DNA of 64,000 bases from an uncultured Coriobacteriales bacterium (lineage in GTDB: Bacteria > Actinomycetota > Coriobacteriia > Coriobacteriales > Eggerthellaceae): contig CAMPNZ010000001.1 of assembly GCA_946892075.1 (NCBI GenBank), forward strand, positions 1 to 64,000. Reading direction: 5' to 3'. Each line of letters begins with the position of its first letter. The stretch's first letter is position 1. Positions 1 to 7,757 of this stretch are shown piece by piece. Both the position numbers and the translations under genes were made by a program. Under the pieces are notes generated by a model. That model was not told the DNA's origin, searched no databases, and saw nothing but the letters and a program-made list of their open reading frames with translations.

Positions 1-12
1 CACCACTCGGCC

Positions 13-88
13 CGCCGCAACTCCCGCACCGACCCTGCACCACACGCCACGCCGCAACCCTCGCGCCGACCCCGCACCACGCACCTCG
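13..88. repeat. low-complexity C-rich tandem duplication in a 305-nt gene-free stretch
   Basis: A unit of about 40 nt built on CCGCAAC...CCGCACC...CTGCACCAC is present twice in imperfect tandem. It belongs to the C- or G-rich low-complexity DNA seen between many genes of this window. No convincing gene lies before position 306. A TATAAC hexamer near 159 could be a -10 element for the hydrolase gene, but no clear -35 accompanies it. Confidence 0.55.
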
Positions 89-305
89 ACACACGTCGCC
101 TCGTGGTGCAGTGTTCTTTTTAAGGAAAATATGAGCTTCGGCTGCTATTCTGCTATTCTATAACCTGTATATGTATCGGTAGGCCGTGTTGAAGAACGTC
201 GCGCACCATCGCGCAAGCTATGTGTTTGCTACCGCGTTCACTACAAGCATTCTGCACCGCCATACCCCATGCAACGAAATGCAAAATACCTGAAAGGAGC
301 CGTGT

Positions 306-1433
306 ATGTTCTCTGCTTTTCGCACTCATACGGCCCGTATTCTTATAGCATGTGCAGCAAGTATTGCGCTTGCGGCCTCGGCCGTTGGCGTTTTTTATGG
401 CACGCAAACAGCGTACGCCGTCCCCAGCGCCGCGCAAAAACAAGCCGAGGCTCAGGCGGTGCTGGTGCGCTTAAATGCCATGCAAGACCAGTTAGACCGC
501 GCGTCAACTAATTATAATGAAGCTCTTATAGAGCAAGGCAAAGCCGAAAAATCGCGCGATGCTGCGCAGCAAAAAATTCAACAGCTTTCCAAGGAAATCA
601 ACTCTGTTCAGGGGCGTTTGAACGACCGCGCGCGTTCGATGTATCGCGGCGGACCGGCGTCGGTGCTCGATTTGCTGCTTGGTTCGACAAGCTTTAAGCA
701 GTTTACGCTGAATTGGGAAATGATTACGCGTATCAACGAAAGTGATGCAGCGCTTATTCAGCGTTCAAAAGACTTGCGCGCGCAGGCTGAAGAGCAGCAC
801 AAAGTGTTCAATGAACAGGCAACACTTGCGAAAACGAAAGCCGATGAGGCGAAAGTGATTGCTGATCAGGCCAAGAAAACCGTCAACGAAATGCAAGTTA
901 CGTACGATAATTTGAGCGCTGAGGCAAAAAACCTGCTTGCTCAGGAAGAAGCGGCGCGTGCGGCTGCTCAGCAAGAGGCTGCGAACCGTGAAATCGAACG
1001 TCAGCGTCGCATGGCTCCGCGCGAGCGCAATAATGCCTCAAATGGTGCGCATGGTGGCGGCTCGGCGGCTTCCCGCGGAGGTTCGTCGCGTCCTGCCCCA
1101 CAATACAGCGCCTCATCAGGTAACGTGATTATTGACCGTGCGCGTGCTCAGTTGGGTAAGCCTTATGTGTGGGGTGCTATTGGTCCAAGTTCATTTGACT
1201 GTTCAGGTTTAGTGGGTTATGCCGTAACGGGGCGTATTGGTCGTATCGGAACTGCGCGCTCCTTTATGGGTTGGCCGCGTGTATACGATCCAAAACCAGG
1301 TGATATTGCAGTAAATAGCCATCACTGCGGTGTGTATATTGGTGGTGGACGTATGATTCATGCTGCTACTGAGCGTGTTGGTGTTATAGAGGGGCCTGTT
1401 CAAGCGGGTATGATATTTGTACGCCCGAACTAA
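306..1433 (+). CDS. secreted NlpC/P60 peptidoglycan hydrolase with N-terminal coiled coil
   Basis: Predicted cell-wall endopeptidase of 375 aa that would cut peptide stems of peptidoglycan outside the membrane. Residues 1-38 form a signal peptide (RTHTAR, a hydrophobic core, then a QTAYA cleavage region). Residues 45-230 are a long Ala/Gln/Glu-rich coiled coil of the CwlO/RipA kind. A Gly/Ser/Arg-rich linker at about 235-270 leads to a C-terminal NlpC/P60 domain with the nucleophile in FDCSGL, a histidine in HHCGVYIGGG and a further MIHAAT histidine. The ATG follows a GAAAGGAG ribosome site. The linker between coiled coil and catalytic domain is longer and lower in complexity than usual. The coiled coil may act as an auto-inhibitor or an FtsX-type docking arm, which is inferred from family knowledge only. 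Confidence 0.9.
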   Translation: MFSAFRTHTARILIACAASIALAASAVGVFYGTQTAYAVPSAAQKQAEAQAVLVRLNAMQDQLDRASTNYNEALIEQGKAEKSRDAAQQKIQQLSKEINSVQGRLNDRARSMYRGGPASVLDLLLGSTSFKQFTLNWEMITRINESDAALIQRSKDLRAQAEEQHKVFNEQATLAKTKADEAKVIADQAKKTVNEMQVTYDNLSAEAKNLLAQEEAARAAAQQEAANREIERQRRMAPRERNNASNGAHGGGSAASRGGSSRPAPQYSASSGNVIIDRARAQLGKPYVWGAIGPSSFDCSGLVGYAVTGRIGRIGTARSFMGWPRVYDPKPGDIAVNSHHCGVYIGGGRMIHAATERVGVIEGPVQAGMIFVRPN

Positions 1434-1473
1434 GACACAATGTGACGTACGCACAAACTCATATGTCGTACGC

Positions 1474-1513
1474 AACAAGCAGTAACTAACAAGCAGTAAC
1501 TAACAAGCAGTAA
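1474..1513. repeat. 14-nt tandem repeat, 2.9 copies
   Basis: AACAAGCAGTAACT is repeated at 1474 and 1488, with a truncated third copy at 1502 that runs into the ribosome binding site of the RNase HI gene. Copy-number change here would alter the spacing upstream of rnhA. Confidence 0.9.
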
Positions 1514-1523
1514 GGGGCACATT

Positions 1524-2009
1524 GTGTTGCAAGTGTGTATATATGCTGATGGAGCTTCACGCGGCAACCCTGGCCCTGGTGGCTATGGCACCATCGTTCG
1601 TGTGCGCAATCAGGACATGTCCATCTCCCATCAGGAGTTTTCGCAAGGGTTTACCTGCACAACGAACAATCGCATGGAACTTTTGGGCGTTATTGTGGGG
1701 CTTGAGAGCCTTGCGCAGCCTTGCAGCATTATGATACTCAGCGATTCAAAGTATGTTGTGGACGCGTTTCAGCAGCACTGGGTGCAGTCGTGGATTGCGC
1801 ATAATTGGAAAACAGCTGGTAAAAAGCCGGTAAAGAACGTTGATTTGTGGAAGCGCTTGTTAAGCGCCTTGGAAGGTCATACCGTAGAATTTCGCTGGGT
1901 GAAAGGCCACAACGGTCACGAATTTAACGAGCGTTGCGACGAACTTGCAACAAGCGCTGCCGACGACACGCAGCATCACATTCACGATGAAGGATTTTGC
2001 GGCGCTTAA
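1524..2009 (+). CDS. rnhA: ribonuclease HI
   Basis: Degrades the RNA strand of RNA-DNA hybrids during replication and R-loop removal. The 161-aa product has the usual length and all four catalytic acidic residues: Asp in YADGASRGNPGPGG, Glu in NNRMELLG, Asp in ILSDSKYV and Asp in NERCDELA, together with the WVKGHNGH handle region. The start is GTG at 1524, about 7 nt after AAGGGG. It converges on engB with only 6 nt between stop codons. The C-terminus is short and polar (DDTQHHIHDEG). Confidence 0.96.
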   Translation: MLQVCIYADGASRGNPGPGGYGTIVRVRNQDMSISHQEFSQGFTCTTNNRMELLGVIVGLESLAQPCSIMILSDSKYVVDAFQQHWVQSWIAHNWKTAGKKPVKNVDLWKRLLSALEGHTVEFRWVKGHNGHEFNERCDELATSAADDTQHHIHDEGFCGA

Positions 2010-2015
2010 TTACCA

Positions 2016-2597
2016 CTACGCGCGCGCGGCCGCCAGCACCTGTTTCAGCGCATCGATGCCAGCGCCTGTTGCCGCTGACGTTGGCACAATCTGCTGCTCA
2101 TCAGCTATATCAAGAAGCGCCCGCATACGCGCAATCCGCTGCGCCGCCGCCGCGCGCGACAGCTTGTCGGCTTTCGTAAGCACAAGGCAAAACGGAATGC
2201 GCGCCTCTTGCAAAAAGCGTATCATGTGTTCGTCAAGAGGGCTTATGTCGTGGCGAATGTCGCTTAACACGCACACAAGCGCAAAATTGCGTTCCTGGTT
2301 GAAATAGCCTTCAATAAGCTCGCTCCAGCGCAGCTTTTCCTGTTTCGATACACGCGCATATCCGTAGCCCGGCAAATCGACAAAGCGCACACCGTCGCAA
2401 GAAAAAAAGTTAATGGTGGCTGTTTTTCCCGGCGTACTTGATACTTTCGCCAAATTTTTTCGATTGAATAGTTTGTTAAGAAGCGACGATTTTCCCACGT
2501 TCGATCGGCCCGCGAAGGAAATTTCGGCGCAGGTGGAAGGGGGAAGTTGCGATGATACACCAAACGCTTTCTCGAATGTTACGCGGTTAAAATTCAC
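2016..2597 (-). CDS. engB: ribosome biogenesis GTP-binding protein YsxC/EngB
   Basis: TrmE-Era-EngA-EngB class GTPase of 193 aa needed for 50S subunit assembly. The G1 P-loop GRSNVGKSS is at residues 30-38, followed by a TPGKT switch region, the G3 motif DLPGYGYA and the G4 motif TKADK. The length is typical. The GTG start is preceded by AAAGGGG on the minus strand. The upstream DNA contains a 9-nt tandem repeat right beside the ribosome site. Confidence 0.96.
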   Translation of the reverse strand: MNFNRVTFEKAFGVSSQLPPSTCAEISFAGRSNVGKSSLLNKLFNRKNLAKVSSTPGKTATINFFSCDGVRFVDLPGYGYARVSKQEKLRWSELIEGYFNQERNFALVCVLSDIRHDISPLDEHMIRFLQEARIPFCLVLTKADKLSRAAAAQRIARMRALLDIADEQQIVPTSAATGAGIDALKQVLAAARA

Positions 2598-2607
2598 AAG
2601 TTCCCCT

Positions 2608-2634
2608 TTGTATTGCTTGTATTGCTTGTATTGC
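2608..2634. repeat. 9-nt tandem repeat upstream of engB
   Basis: TTGTATTGC occurs three times in perfect tandem (2608, 2617, 2626) plus a partial copy, directly upstream of the engB ribosome binding site on the minus strand. Confidence 0.9.
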
Positions 2635-2652
2635 TTGTTACTTGAACAGGTA

Positions 2653-2745
2653 TTATTGGCCGTGTTTGTGTGACTCTTGGTATCCTGTTACAAACGACAT
2701 AACGAAGCATATCATACCGATAACAGCCCATGTTTTGTGTTTCAT
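2653..2745 (-). CDS. 30-aa predicted membrane peptide
   Basis: A small reading frame too short for routine gene calling. It starts with ATG at 2745, 5 nt after a strong GAGAGGAG ribosome site, and ends with TAA. The product begins MKHKTWAVIGMICFVMSF, so a short positively charged N-terminus precedes one hydrophobic segment (about residues 6-21) and a polar tail YQESHKHGQ. It could be an inner-membrane microprotein or a leader peptide for engB. No family is recognised. Support comes from the ribosome site, spacing and membrane-segment composition. Confidence 0.5.
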   Translation of the reverse strand: MKHKTWAVIGMICFVMSFVTGYQESHKHGQ

Positions 2746-3007
2746 AGAAGCTCCTCTCTTCACAGAATCAACCTTACTGTAACTATACACTACTTTTGCG
2801 CAAAACGCGCGGCGTCAACGTTTTGTAACTAGTTTACTGGGGTTTATAAAATACTCTCTGAACTGGGAAAAAGTTGCCCCATGCTTACGCTTCAAGTTAC
2901 CCTAGACTTTGCAAAATTGAACGGTTATGCTTAGTTACACAACATCGAAGGCATGCGGGAAAGGGATGCCTACGATGCAACAAAAAACACAGAGGAAAGG
3001 ACTCATC

Positions 3008-3310
3008 ATGAAGGATTGTACAAAAAGCACGCTTTTAGTAGGCGCAGGTATTTTGGCAGGTGTTGTAGGTGCGAAGGTTCTCACATCGCCTTGCGCAAAA
3101 TCGGCTTATGTTCGCGCGATTGCAGGCGGCATGAAGGTTCGCAATTCGTATGAAACCATGGTTGAACAGGCTAAAGTTGAGTACGACGACCTTGTAGCAA
3201 AAGCAAGCTACCTCAACGCAGAAGGTGCACACACCGATTCTTGCGGATGCGGCTGCGAAAGCACTCAGCACAAGCAAGACGATGCTGCTTCAAAAGACGC
3301 CAGCAAATAA
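3008..3310 (+). CDS. DUF6110 family small membrane-associated protein
   Basis: A 100-aa protein of the kind annotated as DUF6110, typically found directly upstream of a heavy-metal P-type ATPase, as here. The chosen ATG follows GAGGAAAGG; an in-frame ATG at 2927 would add 27 unconserved residues. Residues 7-24 (STLLVGAGILAGVVGAKV) are hydrophobic and the rest is soluble and helical. The tail contains CGCGC followed by a His/Asp/Lys-rich end, a plausible metal-binding patch. Co-transcription with the following ATPase (66-nt gap) is likely. A role as chaperone or partner of the pump is inferred from neighbourhood only. Confidence 0.8.
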   Translation: MKDCTKSTLLVGAGILAGVVGAKVLTSPCAKSAYVRAIAGGMKVRNSYETMVEQAKVEYDDLVAKASYLNAEGAHTDSCGCGCESTQHKQDDAASKDASK

Positions 3311-3376
3311 GCGCCTGCAGTAAGCGCATCACATCTCCACATTAGTAAGTATCCATTATCGTAAGAGTGAGAACGA

Positions 3377-5608
3377 GTGAAATATTCAGTTATAACATCT
3401 CTCCCTGGGTATGTACGCATTGCACTTGCAGGGCGCGTGCCGCTTGACGACGTCAGCGTATTGTGCGCCCTGGTCAAGGAATGCAGCTGCGTGACGCATT
3501 GCGATATTTATCCTCATTCAGGCATTATGGTGCTGCGCTACACGCCTAGCGATACCGCGCACCATGTGCTTGCTGGGGAAGTGGCTGCTGACAGCGCTCG
3601 TCGCCATGCCAGCGCCATCGTCGCACGTGCCGATGCCAGCCGCGCGTTCCGCAGACGCCTTGTGAAAAAGGCCGATGCTATATGCGAACTACCTGCGTCG
3701 TTGCGCGCAACGCTTGACGCTATTACGCTTGAAGGCATTCAGCACATGCGCGCGAAGCATCCGTACCACACCACCATTCAAACAACGCAGCTGGTGGCAG
3801 ACCTTAGCTGGCTAACACTTATGTATTGGCTTCGCCGTTTGTTCTTGCCCAAGCCGCTTGCGCTGATCAGCGCGCTGTGGACGTATCGCCAGTTCTTCTT
3901 TGAAGGCGTGAAAAGCATCATGCATCTGCGTATGGATGTGCCTTTACTTGACGCCTCCGCCATTGGCGTGTCGTTTTTGCAAGGCAAGCCGCGCTGTGCG
4001 TCCGAAACCATGTTCCTGCTGCAAACAGGGGAAACGCTGGAAGACTACACGCGCAACCGCTCCGAAGGTGCGCTTATTGACGCGCTGCTTGATGTTCCGC
4101 AAACCGCGCTGCGCGTGATTGACGACACCGAGCAGGAAGTTTCCCTCTCCGAGCTGCACGTAGGCGACGTGATTGCCATTCGCATTGGCATGGCTATTCC
4201 GGTGGACGCAGAAGTGGTCAGCGGATGCGCCATGGTAAATCAGGCGTCATTCACCGGCGAACCTCTTGCTATTAAGCGTGTGGCGGGCGACCGCGTTTTC
4301 GCAGGTACAACGGTTGAAGATGGCGAAATTCTTGCCAAGCTGGTATCGGAGCCTGCAAACACGCGTCTGCGCAGTGTGGTTGACTTGGTGAAGAATTCCG
4401 AAGCGCATAAATCGAAGCAGCAATCGCGCTTCGAGCAGTTTGCCTCGCAAATGGTTCCGTGGAACTTTGCGCTTGCAGGCGGTGTTGGCGCGCTTACGGG
4501 CAATGTGTCGAAAGCTTCCGCCGCGCTGATGGTTGACTATTCGTGCGGAATGCGTTTAACCTCGTCAATCGCCGTTTTAAGCGCCATGCGCGCCTGTGCA
4601 TCCATGGGCTTTACGGTACGCGGCTCGCGCTATTTCGACGCGCTTGCTCACGCCGACACCATCGTGTTCGACAAAACGGGCACCATCACGGAAGCTTCGC
4701 CAACGGTTACGCGCGTGCTTGCGTTTGGATCGTGGAACGAAACCGAGGTGCTGCGTTTTGCAGCGTGCCTTGAGGAACATTTCCCGCATCCTGTTGCGCG
4801 TGCTGTGGTTAACGCCGCAGCTGAGAAGCACCTGAACCACCGCGAGCGCCATGCCGACGTTGAGTACATTGTGGCGCACGGCATTGTGTCGTCGCTTGAC
4901 GGAAAGCGCGTTGTTATTGGCTCCGAGCATTTCGTGGTAGAAGACGAAGGCGTGGAAATTTCTGCAAAGCAGCGTGCGCGCATTGACGAGGAAACAAAGG
5001 GCTCGTCGCCGTTGTTCCTGGCAGTTGACGGAAAACTGGTTGGCGTACTGGGCATTACCGATCCGCTGAAGCCGGGCGTTAAGCTTGCGCTTGATAAGCT
5101 GCGCCGCATAGGCGTGAAGCGCATTATTATGCTGACGGGCGACAATCATCGTGCTGCAGCGCATATCGCAAGTCAGGCGGGCGTTACCGAGTGGCGCGCG
5201 AACTTGTTGCCGCAAGACAAGCACAGTTTCGTGCAAAGCTTGAAAGAGCAAGGTGCGCGCGTGGTGATGGTTGGCGATGGCGTAAACGATGCTCCAGCGC
5301 TTGCATGCGCCGATTGCGGCGTTGCGATGGGCTCGGGAAGTGCGGTTGCGCGTGAAGCGGCCGACATTACGCTTACGAACGGCAACATCGACGCGCTGTG
5401 CAACATCATTTTGCTTTCGCGCGAGTTGATGAAGCGCATGAACACCTCATTTGCGCAGGTTATGGGCTTGAACACGCTGTTTATGGCACTGGGCATTTTG
5501 GGGATTGTGACGCCGCAAACGTCGTCGTTGCTGCATAATTCGACCACCATTGGACTGTCGATTTTGTCGGGACGTCGCTACAAGACGCAAAAGCGCGCGA
5601 TGCAGTAG
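3377..5608 (+). CDS. heavy-metal translocating P-type ATPase (P1B)
   Basis: Membrane pump of 743 aa predicted to move a transition-metal ion using ATP. An HMA-like N-terminal region (about 1-75) lacks the usual CxxC. The actuator motif TGEP is near residue 293, the phosphorylated Asp of DKTGT at about 432, the HP motif of the nucleotide domain in PHPVARAV, and the hinge GDGVNDAPA. The transmembrane metal site, normally CPC or SPC, reads DYSCGM (Ser389-Cys390-Gly391), so selectivity cannot be assigned as Cu+ or Zn2+ by rule. The start is GTG with only a weak ribosome site. Pairing with the DUF6110 gene is characteristic. Confidence 0.92.
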   Translation: MKYSVITSLPGYVRIALAGRVPLDDVSVLCALVKECSCVTHCDIYPHSGIMVLRYTPSDTAHHVLAGEVAADSARRHASAIVARADASRAFRRRLVKKADAICELPASLRATLDAITLEGIQHMRAKHPYHTTIQTTQLVADLSWLTLMYWLRRLFLPKPLALISALWTYRQFFFEGVKSIMHLRMDVPLLDASAIGVSFLQGKPRCASETMFLLQTGETLEDYTRNRSEGALIDALLDVPQTALRVIDDTEQEVSLSELHVGDVIAIRIGMAIPVDAEVVSGCAMVNQASFTGEPLAIKRVAGDRVFAGTTVEDGEILAKLVSEPANTRLRSVVDLVKNSEAHKSKQQSRFEQFASQMVPWNFALAGGVGALTGNVSKASAALMVDYSCGMRLTSSIAVLSAMRACASMGFTVRGSRYFDALAHADTIVFDKTGTITEASPTVTRVLAFGSWNETEVLRFAACLEEHFPHPVARAVVNAAAEKHLNHRERHADVEYIVAHGIVSSLDGKRVVIGSEHFVVEDEGVEISAKQRARIDEETKGSSPLFLAVDGKLVGVLGITDPLKPGVKLALDKLRRIGVKRIIMLTGDNHRAAAHIASQAGVTEWRANLLPQDKHSFVQSLKEQGARVVMVGDGVNDAPALACADCGVAMGSGSAVAREAADITLTNGNIDALCNIILLSRELMKRMNTSFAQVMGLNTLFMALGILGIVTPQTSSLLHNSTTIGLSILSGRRYKTQKRAMQ

Positions 5609-5672
5609 TACGTGCGCTGCTTGCGCGAAGGCGCGGGCCTGTTACGCACACAACTGATGAACAGTATAAAAG

Positions 5673-5707
5673 AGGTACGGTATGCAGAAATGCGCTGTAC
5701 CTTTTTT
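5673..5707 (+). terminator. rho-independent terminator after the P-type ATPase gene
   Basis: Outer stem AGGTAC/GTACCT encloses an inner GCA-GAAA-TGC hairpin and is followed by six T residues. It lies 65 nt after the ATPase stop codon and isolates it from rpsB. Confidence 0.8.
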
Positions 5708-5810
5708 GTGCGCGCTCGCACCCGTTCCCCATGCTTTACCTGCGTATATGCATCGTTGTGGAAAACTCGCGTAAACGCAAAAACACGCACTTTTTTGTTT
5801 CATTTTGCGG

Positions 5811-5816
5811 TAAAAT
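5811..5816 (+). promoter_or_regulatory. possible -10 element of the rpsB-tsf operon
   Basis: TAAAAT preceded by GCGG sits about 110 nt before the rpsB start in an otherwise gene-free 320-nt interval. A long leader before rpsB is common because S2 can regulate its own mRNA, but no specific S2-binding fold could be verified by eye. Confidence 0.35.
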
Positions 5817-5928
5817 TCAAAGGCTGTTTTTATTACACATGCTGGTGTTACTAAGCGCTGCCCGTGGCTTGAAAAAGTTGCAGCGTAAGGGTTTGACCAC
5901 CGGCAGAGGACTAACGAATGGAGTAACA

Positions 5929-6714
5929 ATGGAAAAAATCAGTATTCAAACCCTGCTTGAAGCAGGCGCGCACTTCGGCCATCAGGCACGTCGCTGGAAC
6001 CCAAAAATGAAACCTTACATTTTTGGCAAGCGCGGCGACATCTATATTTTCGACCTTAAGAAAACGCTCATTGGCCTTGATAACGTATACACATTTGTGT
6101 CGCAGCTGGCTAAAAAAGGCGGCACGGTGCTGTTCGTAGGCACGAAAAAACAAGCTCAGGAAGCTGTTGCCGATGCTGCTAATCGTTGCGGCATGCCGTA
6201 TGTGAATTCTCGCTGGTTAGGCGGTATGCTTACCAACTTCGTTACTATTCGCTCACGCGTGAAGCGCATGGAAGAGCTTGAAGCGATGGACGCTGACGGT
6301 CGCATGGCTGTTCTTCCTAAAAAAGAGCAAATTTTGCTGCATAAAGAGCTTGCGAAATTGCAAACAAACTTAAACGGTATTCGCTCGATGACACGCACTC
6401 CTGACGCGGTGTTTGTTGTTGATACTAATCGTGAAAGCTTGGCTGTTCACGAGGCTCGTCGCCTGGGCTTAAGCGTTGTTGGTACCCTTGATACCAACTG
6501 CGACCCTGATGATGTCGATTACGGCATTCCTGCAAATGACGATGCTATTCGTGCGGTTTCGCTGTTCACGAATTTTGTTGCCGAGGCTGTTATTGCTGGT
6601 ACCGGCACACAAGTAACCGCTGAAGAAATGGAAGCGGCAACTCAGGAAGCCGCCGCTGCTGCTGACGCTGCGGAAGCTGACGCCGCTGCTGAACAGGCAA
6701 CTCCTGAGGCATAA
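5929..6714 (+). CDS. rpsB: 30S ribosomal protein S2
   Basis: Structural protein of the small ribosomal subunit, 261 aa. It shows the family signatures LLEAGAHFGHQARRWNPKM at residues 7-25 and NSRWLGGMLTNF. The ATG at 5929 follows GGAG with six-nt spacing; an upstream in-frame ATG at 5731 would add 66 residues lacking homology. The last 35 residues are an Ala/Glu/Asp-rich tail of a kind common in actinobacterial S2. It is followed 33 nt later by tsf, the classic rpsB-tsf operon. Confidence 0.98.
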   Translation: MEKISIQTLLEAGAHFGHQARRWNPKMKPYIFGKRGDIYIFDLKKTLIGLDNVYTFVSQLAKKGGTVLFVGTKKQAQEAVADAANRCGMPYVNSRWLGGMLTNFVTIRSRVKRMEELEAMDADGRMAVLPKKEQILLHKELAKLQTNLNGIRSMTRTPDAVFVVDTNRESLAVHEARRLGLSVVGTLDTNCDPDDVDYGIPANDDAIRAVSLFTNFVAEAVIAGTGTQVTAEEMEAATQEAAAAADAAEADAAAEQATPEA

Positions 6715-6747
6715 GCGCTCTATAAGGTTTTAACGAAAGGATATAAG

Positions 6748-7608
6748 ATGGCTGCTATTACTGCTGCTATGGTAAAAGAACTTCGCGAGATGACAGGCGC
6801 TGGCATGATGGAATGCAAGAAAGCCTTAAGCGAAGTTGACGGCAATATGGAAGCTGCGGTAGATGTTTTGCGCACACGTGGTTTGGCTGCAGCTGCTAAA
6901 AAGGCTGGTCGCGCAACCGACGAGGGCACCATTTGCGCGCTTGTTGCCGATGACGGCAAAAGCGGTGTTGTGCTTGAGCTGAATTGCGAAACCGACTTCG
7001 TTGGCATGAACGAAAAGTTCAAGGCGTATGCTTCTCGCATTGCTGCTATCGCGCTTGCTCACAACTGCTCCGACGTTGAACAGCTGAAAGGTTTAAGCGA
7101 TGGCACCGATACGGTAAACGACATTATCACCGACGCAGTTCACGTGTTGGGCGAGAATGTAAATTTGTCGCGCGTACAGGTACTTTCGGGTGCTGCATGC
7201 ACATCCTACATTCACATGGGTGGCAAAATTGGCGTATTGACGCTGTTCGACGTAGAAGGCATCGATCCTACGAATGCCGATTTCGTAGCCTATGGCCGCA
7301 ACGTATGTATGCAGGTAGCTGCGGTAAACCCTGTGTCTGCGAATCGCGAGTCGGTAGACAGCGCAACCGTTGAGCATGAGCGATCCATTTATGTTGCTCA
7401 AGCTGCTGAATCGGGTAAACCGGAAGCTATTCAGCACAAAATTGCTGAAGGCCGCCTTGAGAAGTTCTTCAAAGAGAATTGCTTAAGCGAGCAAGATTAC
7501 GTGAAGAACCCCGATCAAACGATTTCCGAGTACACGCAGGAAGTTGCTAAACAGCTGGGCGGCAAAATTGCCATTAACAGCTTTGTTCGTTTCTCATTAG
7601 GCGAATAA
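6748..7608 (+). CDS. tsf: translation elongation factor Ts
   Basis: Guanine nucleotide exchange factor that regenerates EF-Tu-GTP, 286 aa. The N-terminal UBA-like domain has the signature ELREMTGAGMMECKKAL. The core contains VVLELNCETDFVGMNE, the region that inserts Phe near the EF-Tu nucleotide site. The C-terminal coiled-coil segment includes LSEQDYVKNPDQTI. The ATG is preceded by GAAAGGA. The gene ends the operon, with a strong terminator 27 nt beyond the stop. Confidence 0.98.
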   Translation: MAAITAAMVKELREMTGAGMMECKKALSEVDGNMEAAVDVLRTRGLAAAAKKAGRATDEGTICALVADDGKSGVVLELNCETDFVGMNEKFKAYASRIAAIALAHNCSDVEQLKGLSDGTDTVNDIITDAVHVLGENVNLSRVQVLSGAACTSYIHMGGKIGVLTLFDVEGIDPTNADFVAYGRNVCMQVAAVNPVSANRESVDSATVEHERSIYVAQAAESGKPEAIQHKIAEGRLEKFFKENCLSEQDYVKNPDQTISEYTQEVAKQLGGKIAINSFVRFSLGE

Positions 7609-7635
7609 CTGCTTTTTGCTGTTACGTTTCGAGAG

Positions 7636-7673
7636 AGGCTGGTTTGCATCGTGCAAGCCAGCCTTTTCTTTTT
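7636..7673 (+). terminator. rho-independent terminator after tsf
   Basis: An almost perfect 13-bp stem (AGGCTGGTTTGCA pairing with TGCAAGCCAGCCT) with a TCG loop and a T-rich tail, directly downstream of the tsf stop codon. Confidence 0.95.
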
Positions 7674-7719
7674 ATATTCCTACAAGGCGTACGCTGCTGT
7701 GCGCGGTGTGCGCGTTTGC

Positions 7720-7728
7720 TGGTATACT
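7720..7728 (+). promoter_or_regulatory. extended -10 promoter for murA
   Basis: TGGTATACT is an extended -10 (TG-n-TATACT) 30 nt upstream of the murA ATG. No good -35 lies 17 nt further upstream, as is usual for extended -10 promoters. Confidence 0.5.
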
Positions 7729-7757
7729 AGCAAGTATCAAAAAAGATAGGTGCTACT

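Noticed and set aside
121..305. c-di-AMP (ydaO-type) riboswitch before the NlpC/P60 gene
   Set aside because: Such elements often precede actinobacterial wall hydrolases, but I could not find their conserved core segments here.
7093..7437. minus-strand frames inside tsf, murA and other genes
   Set aside because: Long antisense frames are expected from the codon bias of this G+C-rich DNA and lack ribosome sites and family motifs.
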